Assembly (NCBI GenBank): GCA_907163375.1
Contig: CAJQUW010000895.1
Location: 1 to 64,000, forward strand
Direction: 5' to 3'
Length of the DNA: 64,000 nucleotides
From: Prostheceraeus crozeri
Taxonomy: Eukaryota > Platyhelminthes > Polycladida > Euryleptidae
The notes below the pieces were generated by a model, which saw only the letters and a program-made list of their open reading frames with translations, did not search any database and was not told the origin of the DNA. A program made the position numbers and the translations under genes. Below, one piece after another: positions 33,619 through 42,706 of the stretch (position 1 is its first letter; each line of letters starts with the position of its first letter).

Positions 33619-33812
33619 CAACTGATTTATTGATGAGATCTCCAGGAACCAATCTGTAAACTTCACGAACCGAAACGTAATTTGAATACAACAGACAGAT
33701 TTAAAATATTGTAAAATCAAAACGATTCAAACAAGTGAACCAAAACTTATGCATATGTGCTAGCCAGAACATCTGTAATTATAAATAAACTGACTCAAGA
33801 AGAATTTCAAAA

Positions 33813-33851
33813 AAATTTTTTTGAGGTTTTGCCAGCTTGTGACCCACTGTG
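33813..33851 (-). repeat. Right Transib terminus, recombination-signal-like
   Basis: Read inward from 33851: CACAGTG, a 12-bp spacer GGTCACAAGCTG, then GCAAAACCT (33832-33824) and an A-run. Confidence 0.8.
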
Positions 33852-34115
33852 CACTCGCAAGACCAAATACTACTCAGAGCTGTGGAGAAACCCCCGTCGA
33901 TCTCAATATTTCTATAACCGGTCGCTGACTTTATGACGAAAAGATAGTGGTGGTTTCGATCGGCGCGATCGGCAGCGATCGGATTTTACAACGACCCATC
34001 TGAGGCGGCAGCTAACAATGAGGCTTATGTAGTGCTTGTGTGCGAATCAGATCAGAAGTCAGTCATTTCATGTTTACGACAAATTCTAAGTGACAGTCTT
34101 AGGATGAATCTAACC

Positions 34116-35101
34116 TCGCTCAAACGGGTGTCCACCGGTTTCTTTCTAAAATTTCTACAGCAAAATCATAAGTGGAAGTGATGTCACACATTTCTGTCAG
34201 AGAAATGAAGAGTTATCGGTGAGTTGCTACTAATAAAGCCAACAAACTTGTGGTTGTGAAGGAAGAGATTCTAATCAAATGAACGGAGGAGTTGTTGAAT
34301 AACAGAGAAACTGGAAACTTCTAAACCACTTTACAAGTCAAGAGTCAGTACTATAGAAAACCAAGCTAGTCGCATTATAAAATCTGCCGGCAAAAATTAT
34401 GAAAAAAAGCGAATTTGAAAGCTTATATGGGCTAGTGCTGGCACCGAAGCTGTCACTTTCCGGGTCAATATAAAAAGCAAGGTAATGGTGAATGGTCTCT
34501 ACCCCTCTCCCCGCCCAATATCATCTTGTAAAAACACTCCTATTGAGAAAGTAGTTTGGCTGATGATGACACAAGTTTTAGAACAACTATTCCACTTTGT
34601 TCCATCTCATATAAAACACACTGAAGGTCAAATCGAGCGCCCAAAAATATGAACTACACGAATAGATGCGGAAATCATTGTATGATTGTCAAAATTTGCA
34701 GCTATCGCAATCGGCTGAAAAATGAAGATAGAAGTATGCAATGATGGAACAATAGAAATCGTATTTCATTTCATTTGTAAATGCTCGGTATACAATGATC
34801 GGTCACTGTTGATACAATTCTTTATCAATGTCTTCAAACAAGATTTCTACGATAAATTGCGAACTTAAGAATAAAGTGAACTTGTGAAGTTAATGGAATA
34901 CATAAAGAACGCGAATGATGCTGGAAACTTTCAAATTACGACAGTAACGACCAATTATTAAGTGATTAATATTCATCTGCAATGATGAACATGACTTGTC
35001 AATATGGCCTTCAGTCAAGCGCTTATTTCCATGAGATTAATACGAGTTCCAGAACAATCTTATACGTTATTCAACAGTCTCCTTAATTCAATCTCATTAC
35101 A
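34116..35101. other. Unassigned AT-rich stretch
   Basis: No gene recognised. Its right edge holds aatctcattaca (35090-35101), repeated at 35625-35636 on the far side of the fold-back element. Confidence 0.45.
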
Positions 35102-35624
35102 TGTTGACTGCTGTTGACGGGAGGTAGTTTTTGTACGTCATTGCCAAAAAACAATTTTGTTCGTCTCCCCGGGCTTTTTATTACAAGAAGTGAAAGTTAA
35201 AAACAAGTAGTCTATTTACAATAAAACCGACATAAAGGGTTCAAAAGAAAAGATTCTTCGGGTACTTCCAAGCGATTATTATTGCGTGTGCGACGTTTCG
35301 CCCCAAGATTAAGCCTTTGGGGCGAAACGTCGCACACGCAATAATAATCGCTTGGAAGTACCCGAAGAATCTTTTCTTTTGAACCCTTTATATTATGGAA
35401 CCGGGTACGTGGAGGACTCGGCCTCAGGGCCATATCACTAATAAAACCGACGTTTCGTCTCTCTAAGACATAGTCATGGTACTGGTGAACCAGTACCATG
35501 ACTATGTCTTAGAGAGACGAAACATCGGTTTTATTGTAAATAGCCTACTTGTTTTTATCTTTAACTTCTTGCAATAAAAAGCCCGGGGAGACGAACAAAA
35601 TTGTTTTTTGGCAATGACGTACAA
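35102..35624. mobile_element. Fold-back element with nested hairpins
   Basis: Outer arms at about 35131-35230 and 35525-35628 (ttttgtacgtcattgcc... inward) are inverted copies of about 100 bp. Between them lie two further hairpins. One has perfect 75-bp arms (35232-35306 / 35317-35391, 10-nt loop). The other has 47-bp arms (35440-35486 / 35489-35535, 2-nt loop, one mismatch), and its 3' arm overlaps the outer arm. A 12-bp direct repeat aatctcattaca flanks the unit, consistent with a target duplication. No protein is encoded. Confidence 0.8.
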
Positions 35625-35636
35625 AATCTCATTACA

Positions 35637-37496
35637 GTTAAGACATTTTGATCTTTTTGTTTCACTCTGATAAATGCTACACGTGCGTGTATGAGTGTGT
35701 AATCTTTACTTGTTCCAGACTTCATATTAATAAGGTCTACCTACGATTTAAGAACTTTCTAAGCGCATCTTGATTACAAGCTTTTAATACACATATAGAT
35801 CATTGTTTTAATTCGTTTATGCTATTACTTATGATGCTTGTGCTATTTTATAAGTTGCAGAAATTAACTGGCAGAAGTTTTTAAAAATTACATGTACATT
35901 GATAAAAACATGATTATCTATATTTTCATCCTCTCCTTCGAGAGAACCAGAACATGCTTTCATGATCATTCATTTCATGAGTCCCATTTCATTTCATCTT
36001 TGTTCACTCTCTTAAATTCATGAAATGTTATCATTCATCACTTTTTTAACTTGTACGTGTTTTCTCATTTTCAAAAAATATGCGTTTCTGATTTCAGAAT
36101 AACACTGTTTCTTTTAGCTGGATGTTAGAAATCTATGCCGGTGCATTCTTTTTGCAGATGACATATAGACGCAATCACTTTTCTCACAACTATCGGAATG
36201 ATGCGAAAACCTTTGGTTAGCAGCTAAACTCCTTTATCAAGATGATAAACTTCGCTTACTACAATTGCGAATGAATTCAATGAGAATCATGGTTTACAAA
36301 TCAAGGAATGACCTATGGGATCCCACTTAAATCTCCCATCTGCCATCATTTATATGCATGTGCTAGAGGCAAAAGCTTTGCAATGAATAATCCGTCTACG
36401 TCCAAAAATTTCCGCCCGTTATATAGATTGCATAATCATGGGACTTTTTTGTCACCTTCATTGTAATAACAAACCTTGTCATACTCTTACATCTACTGAC
36501 CTTACATCTCGACTCATCTACCTAAAATACGTGCAAGTGCATGAACAATACATAGTCCATTAATTTACTTGTAAGTCTGTATGCCTGACAACACTTCTAT
36601 GATTTTGCTGTAGAAGTTTTGAAAGGTTGCAAGCATAGGGTAAGTATATAAGTAGAATAGCAACTCAGCATTTATTTAATCCCCAATGTGTATGCAATTT
36701 CGATTTCATTCAATGAACATGAGTCGAGATCAAGGTACCACCTGTGAGATTCGCAAATTTTTACACTTTTGCAGAAATGTACACGAATTAGGCTGATCAT
36801 AATGGCAATACAGAATAAAGAATAGTAATCCACAAATCTTCCATCTCACGACAACTTGGAGAGGTAATATAGTTTGCTAAATCAGCAATTCGATGGGTTG
36901 CCATTACTAAGAGCTCAGCTTTATTATACATGTAGTAAGATTATTTTCTTAAGCGTGATCATATCACAAACTGCCTCTGAAAAAGCAACTGATCAGAATG
37001 AGCTTTAAAATATGTAAATGGGTCCACATTACTATTCAGATTCAAGAAGTGACGCCCTGTCAATCATAAAATCATGCCGCTGAAAATTGAATAAAAAACC
37101 TGACATGTCAGCCAAGAACCTTTCAATAAGATCTCAACTTTTTCTTGTAGACTTGCAGGGACTTGCATCATAATGGATTTCATGACATTTTCTTGAACAT
37201 CAGCTTAATTTCCGCTTAATTAAATGCTTGTTAGCAAGCATTCAGTCCTTCTGATATCCAACTTGTTTCATACTACTTAGTAAGTGGTTCATCTCGGAAG
37301 TATATAAACACAGGAATAATTTACAGAAATTTAGTTTTTATAAACTGCTCAAATAAATTTTTGAAACGCAGGAACGTAATCTGAGCAAAAAACTGAATCC
37401 TTTCATATAAAAATTTTCACTGTATACAGATAATTTTTGAGTCGACACTCTACCTACCATATACTTACTCTATGGTTGCAAGAATCCAGTGGACAC
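35637..37496. other. Unassigned AT-rich stretch
   Basis: Nothing assignable on either strand: no long open frame and no structured repeat. Confidence 0.45.
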
Positions 37497-37755
37497 TTGT
37501 TTATACGAAGCTCGATTCATTCAGACAGTCGATTAGAATTAGTCGTAAAGATAAAATGATTGACTTCTGATCTGATTCGCACACAAGCACTGCATCAGCC
37601 TCATCGTTAGTTGCCGCTTCAGATGTTCTGTTTGCCCGTAGACCTTGACAAAGCATGAACGCGCGAAACGTCGGGCGTGTTGCGACCTTATAAAAAATAA
37701 TTTTACCATCCAAGGCATCTTTAAGAAGGCACATAGGCTTTGAACTTTGAACATT
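37497..37755 (-). repeat. Dispersed repeat X, copy 2 (uninterrupted)
   Basis: It matches 30060-30184 plus 33998-34115 in reverse orientation. On the plus strand GCGCGAAACGTCGGGC (about 37659-37674) is preceded by gtagaccttgacaaagc. The small open frames through it are not conserved in copy 1. Confidence 0.75.
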
Positions 37756-39754
37756 CTACATAAAGATAAGTCTAACGTTCGCGCCTATTATCCTTTTCAT
37801 TACTGATTTCATTTCATTTATTTGATAGCTTGCAGCTAGCAGTAAAGGATGTTTTGAAAGAAAGTACATGACATGCACGTTTGAATTGATCAATCTGCCA
37901 GCATAATCAGTGAATTGTAGTTGATTAAATCTGAGTTTTGATTAGTAGCAATATTTCATTTGCTATTCCGATGAGAACATTCCTCGCTCGCTATTTTGCT
38001 GTTGCAATTACATATTTGTAATTGTAGCTTGTGCATTTGATCTGAACATGTCACGATAACACTCACAACCCGAAATGTCATTTGTGCTTTAAGTTTATCA
38101 GGTAAATAGTTTTGGCAGGGTGTATGTGAAATAAGGAAGTCGTCAAGATAGAGGAAAGCGGTCATCCAATGATCGTACATTTATTCAGAGAGATTATTGC
38201 CATTCACATCAATTTTCATGTTCGTAGATGAAGCTCAACAATCAAAAATTACAATTGCTGTGTATGAAAATGCTAATTCTCCTGTTGATTGATCAATTGA
38301 TGTTGTCACCTTAAACAAAGTGAGAAAGCAAATATAATCAGTTAAAATTCTATCCAAGAGGAGCAAATACAATTCAAGCACCCTCATCATTCCTGGCAAG
38401 CATTTTCTCAACAAATTGCAGTCATCTCGCTCTGCATTAAAAATTATGTATCTTGCATGCTGTTCAGCAGGTAAAAAATACGATTTTAAATTTTGCAAAT
38501 GTATACTGTGCGTAAGATATGCAAATAGGAAATACATGCGGAGTTTGAATGTAAAACGCGATTATTTACTGTTTCAGATAAAATCCAGTGGTGATAATAG
38601 CCTAGCATATTTCAGGCATTTAAAAATTACCGTGTGAATTGTTTGCGAGAGGTCATGCATAGTGTGCACTGTAAGAGTCTTAGGATAATCGTCAGTGCTC
38701 AACATTTTCTTCCTCCTCTTGCGTTGAGAAGTAGTCGCTTCAGTTCCTCTTATGAAGTTTTGTAAATAACCTGCTCTCGACGACCTATGTCAGTCAATAA
38801 AGTTCATCACTATTGTCTATTTTTTCTCTATTTTGACTTTGATCCAAACAAATTTAGCATTTTTTACAAAATCTTGATTTTCCCTCCTGATGCGGTCAGT
38901 TGAATAACCAAAGTCGTAAATATAAAAATATTTACCAAATAATTGCACCAAAATATAAACCTACCTTCTTGAAAATGTCTGCAGTTTCAAGTCGCCGAAA
39001 AGCTCAGGTCGAATCGGACTCTACTGTGTTATTTCACCCCGATTAAAGTCAACAACAGTTATCTGTCTACAATTCAAGCATACACAAAGCATGTTTTCTT
39101 TTTGACTCTCTGAATCTGTAGATTTTTCCTTGTAACTCTCTGAGCTACACACAACGCACTGACGACGTACACACTGAAACACTGTTGGAGGTTCGGAAGG
39201 CTCCATATCCATAGGTTCGGAGAGTCAGTATATGGACCATGAGATCCGTATTTTACAACGGCATGTTCTGCTAAACGGTCCGCTTTGGAAGTCCGTGTCC
39301 ATATTGGGAACTTAGGGAGATTAAAATTGGGTTACAAGCTTTAGGCATGCAAATTAGTTAAACTTATTCCAGTTCATAGCCATACCTTCACCATCCATAT
39401 TGTGTTGTTCAACTATTCATTCCTTATGAGATGTGATTGACAATCACTTGACTGATGTGTTAACTTATAGCAATTCCCTGCAAAATGTTTGCAACTGAAA
39501 ATTTCAATGAAAATAAGAATTTTTGAAATTTTGTAAGATTTCTAGATTCTTGCAATCATTTGGAAATTATTTATTTTATCCCTAATATATTTATATCTTT
39601 CAGTGGAAACATTGTGGTGCCGGAATGTGAGAAATATACTCACAACACTTCTCACAAATGCATAGGACCAATTGTTCTTTTTTTGAAGGACCAATTGTTT
39701 GTGCACCTTCAATGCGCACCCATCTTCTTGCACACGCACCTTCTTGCGCACCAC
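37756..39754. other. Unassigned AT-rich stretch
   Basis: No gene recognised. A 63-codon minus frame (39021-39212) contains C-x2-C pairs (CVVCSS, CLNC) but matches no family I can name. Confidence 0.4.
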
Positions 39755-40000
39755 GGTCCGCATTTGTTACTTAGGATTTTCATTTGCACTAAGAACATAT
39801 TTACCTTATCCATATTTGATACATATGCAGAAACGAATGTATTTTATGAAAAGTTTTTTACATCCAACTTCATTGCTAGTTACTTATCTGCTATTTCTGG
39901 ACAAATCATTTATAAAGAACAGGCAATTCTGAAAATGCGTCAAACATATTTCATTAAAACTTTATCATACAGACTCTTTCATAACCTTGATTAACTTGAT
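39755..40000 (+). repeat. Dispersed repeat 2, copy 2
   Basis: Diverged direct counterpart of 17205-17450, same strand. No coding or terminal features identified. Confidence 0.6.
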
Positions 40001-42639
40001 TATTTTGACCCACGATTATTGTATCACAATGATTTTATGTCATTTCTTATTCAAAAATTCAAATCTTCCATCATCAGTAACATGAAAATTGAGAACTCCA
40101 TTAAGAGAAATTAATTCCCTTTTCACCTGCCGTAAGTGCTTTGTTTTATTAGACTTCTGTCTTATGGTTTTGTCGTTCAAATATCGGTATCGTAAAGGAT
40201 TAGTGAATTTGCATCTGAAAATGAGCAACGAGATTCCGATCCCTTCCGGCAACATTTGATAGCTTGCGATATTACCGACAGTGATACCGACAGTATTACA
40301 GACAGTTTCCTCAGATCCGTGAGATCGAAGATGCATAACTCCTTGGATTTTAAGGAGGCTCTAGAAATCTGTCTGTCTGGCAAGCGAGTCTGGAAAGCTG
40401 ATGAAGAAGATTAGCAAGCCTTGATAAACAAAGCTTCAAAGTACGCGAAACCAAGCTATTTTTCTGAGAAATGTCGATGACAGAATGGAAGCAAATCACA
40501 GGCTCATCTGTGGAAGGAATTGTGATTGTGAAGGGTTTCTCAAACTTTCAATTTTGCGTGAAGTTCGTACAATCTCAGAGTGGTGAGCGGTACGTGTCTA
40601 ATCCATTGCACGACTTGGTTCCACCGCGTTTTCAGCATTCAGGTCGTCAAAGATTAGAGTGACAGCTACGTTTTTTTCCTAAATTCCCACACGAGCTTCT
40701 TACTTTTCTTGTTTGTAGATTGCTACACAGCATCAGTAAAATGACAATTTTTCAGCTGTAGTTCCAGTTGCCTTGCAAGTTACGGAGCGTCGAACATCGT
40801 ACAACTCCATACGTGGATCTACTAAATATAGTATCATAGTGAACAGTAGAACATTTATAATTCTCAAAATGAAATTTTGATTTCTTTTCATGACTTAAGC
40901 AATTCGTTCAACTTTTCCCAAATAGTGATCGTAGTAAAGATTTATCTGCTATCTCTTCAATAATAACGCATGACAATGACGCCAAGATAAGCATACATCA
41001 TATTTATGAACACATTGGTGATGCATTTCGCAAATGACCGATTGAATTAGATGAATAAAAAGAGAGACGATGCCAACAGTTGTTGATCTCATAGGTCATC
41101 ACCGTGGATATACTTTGCAGCAGCAGGTCATACTGAAACGTCCGAAACATGCTGAAAAGCTTTCTGCTGTTCTGCGGAATGTGAGACCTCTATAGGAAAA
41201 ACGGACTTGCTAAAGTTGCCGCTCATCTTCGTTTCCCCCAAAACGCAAAAACAGTGTTCGAAGCCTTTAGTATTAGTCAATAAGTAAAATAAGGCAATAA
41301 ATGTATATTTCCAAAACTTTTGGATAGTCTCATCTGATGACTGTCACAGCAAATTGTAAAACAGCTTTTCTTCATAATTATGATTTCACTTGAATTTTAA
41401 TGATTCGCAATACATCCAAAAGTAATTCTAAACCCTCTCCCTACAGGAATGTTTTTCCGAACGAACTCCAATTGGGGGGGGGGCGAAATTCGCCCCCTCC
41501 CGCACTGATCTCCCAAAATATTACACCAATTTTGCCAAACCACACATCAGTCGAATGGGCATTGAATGGGGATTCAGAAAGCAGCATTACTTTTATTTTT
41601 AAGGTCATCCTTGGGCTGAGGTGAAAGTCAAAGGTCAAAAAACGCCAATTTTTAACACATTTCCATTAGATCACTATTTGAAATGGAAAATGACAAAAAA
41701 GACAAACGATGCATCAATCCAAAGCTCTGGTCAAGGTGGTTAATAAAATGAATATCAATCGGCATGAGATTACATCATTGTATGAGATGAGGTAAAAGGT
41801 CAAGTAAATCAAACTGTCAGTTCAACTCAAATAGCACTAAAATCCCACATTGTAGTATTTAGTTCTGCAGGTGAAGAAACAGCCCAATTCAGTGAACTTT
41901 TGTCGAGACACTGAGGCTGAAAGCAACATGATAAAAATAATAAGTACAGAAATAATAAAAGTCATGTTTGGAATTTAAATTTCATGTGTGAATATCTCTA
42001 TATTAATAGGAAGAATCATTTATGTAATCTTAAACTTATTTAATCAAGAATTGATACTGCAATATACATTAGAAGTTGAGATATATACCTGTAAGTGAAA
42101 TCAGTCAAAAACTTGCAAACATTCAAATTTTAAAATAGATCTCACGCCAAATGTATGGTGCCAAATATATTTTCATTCAGTCAAAAGGAAGATATTAGAA
42201 GTCTGGTTGCCATAGCTTACTTGGTTTAAAAGATATTAAAAAAATTCACCAGGTGGGCAAGGGTTAAGAAGCGACCGATGCCAAGAATTTTGAAATCAAC
42301 AGCAATACGAGCATATGAGAAAGTAAAATAATCTAATTTATTTTTTGATATTGCTACAAGAGTGTTTGAAAAGTGTGCAGTAGAGATCATAACCAAATGT
42401 GCAGTAGCTCCTCAGAAAATCTTTCTGTGTAGCCTACAAGTAACTGAAAAGGCGTGTCCTTTTTTAAACGTTGGTTGCCGGGTACATTTAGTATTATAAA
42501 TTGAAGAAAGCACAAAAATGTTTCAAAACCAGGAGCGACAATTTTCAGTGTGTAAAATTATTATGCGAGTAGCTTAATTTCCAAAACAGTTATTTTATAG
42601 TTAGTTATATTTCAGTCTCCGTTAGTGCTGGAGTGCATC
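40001..42639. other. Unassigned stretch with a G-run hairpin
   Basis: No gene recognised. At 41474-41483 a run of ten G is followed by CGAAATTCGCCCCC, giving a 9-bp inverted repeat. 40471-40662 is a short open frame without recognisable similarity. Confidence 0.4.
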
Positions 42640-42706
42640 ACAATGACCATTGCACACATCAATGAGAACACAATTAAAATGAAGTTAGTTCAAGTAAAGT
42701 TAAAAT

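Larger units (their letters stand above)
30954..33690 (-). pseudogene. Transib RAG1-like transposase, spliced, with lesions
   Basis: Three exons are proposed. Exon 1 (about 33690-33619; YVSVREVYRLVPGDL) ends at GTAAGA. Intron 33618-33045. Exon 2 runs 33044-31278 (TTTCAG acceptor, CAG|GTATGT donor). Intron 31277-31135. Exon 3 runs 31134-30954 (TCTAG acceptor; EQFTRKISRSSTNHDLMRRL) to TGA. RAG1-core features in order are: GFDGATGQS (first catalytic Asp, 32273-32275); CRPVRF; LTMIDGKIH (second Asp, 31943-31945); CCSICGAS zinc pair; ILHAWIRFFETVLH; GTSNDGNSARR; VHKILLHGHAII; and SEEAQEASNKYFKKYR (catalytic-Glu region, about 31305). Lesions are a TAG in PFGMD*KSL near 33021, a one-base insertion near 32598, and a TAG at 32243-32245. 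Exon 1 joins exon 2 one base out of phase, so its exact end is uncertain. Confidence 0.85.
30450..33851 (-). mobile_element. Transib DNA transposon (RAG1-like transposase)
   Basis: A complete 3,402-bp element. Both ends begin CACAGTGGGTCA and are flanked by the 5-bp direct duplication CACTC (30445-30449 and 33852-33856), which is the Transib signature. The minus strand carries a multi-exon transposase with RAG1-core similarity (30954 to about 33690). Transib is the superfamily from which the V(D)J recombinase RAG1 and its signal sequences derive. No RAG2/kelch-like frame is present. At least two nonsense changes and one frameshift suggest that this copy is dead, although its ends look intact. 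Confidence 0.9.
30185..33997. mobile_element. MITE-like element with 9-bp target duplication, split by Transib
   Basis: Termini GGGTCG[G/T]TGTAAAATCC... agree over about 36 bp with one mismatch, and the direct duplication ATCTGAGGC flanks them at 30176-30184 and 33998-34006. Without the Transib insertion the element is about 406 bp (30185-30449 plus 33857-33997) and non-coding. A 9-bp duplication with G-rich ends suggests a Mutator- or Merlin-type mobiliser. That assignment is inference. Confidence 0.75.
30060..34115 (+). repeat. Dispersed repeat X, copy 1, interrupted by nested insertions
   Basis: 30060-30184 and 33998-34115 together match one continuous segment at 37497-37755 in the opposite orientation. 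The left piece carries tgcccgacgt and gtcaagatctacgggca; the right carries ctgaggcggcagctaac, gtgcttgtgtgcgaatcaga and cagaagtca. The intervening 3.8 kb is absent from the other copy, which establishes it as an insertion. The family is unidentified. It carries a GAAACGTCGGGC-type word (intact in copy 2) also seen in the fold-back element at 35.3 kb. Confidence 0.8.

Noticed and set aside
30185-33997. GGGTCG ends as the termini of the RAG1-like transposon
   Set aside because: The CACAGTG ends with an exact 5-bp duplication lie inside and fit Transib; the outer ends have a 9-bp duplication and belong to the MITE.
35440-35535. Complete hammerhead ribozyme in the second hairpin of the fold-back element
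   Set aside because: It has the GAAAC side but the opposite strand is simply its complement, with no CTGANGA core.
39021-39212. Small Cys-rich minus frame as a host zinc protein
   Set aside because: Only 63 codons, no recognisable family, no splice or homology support.
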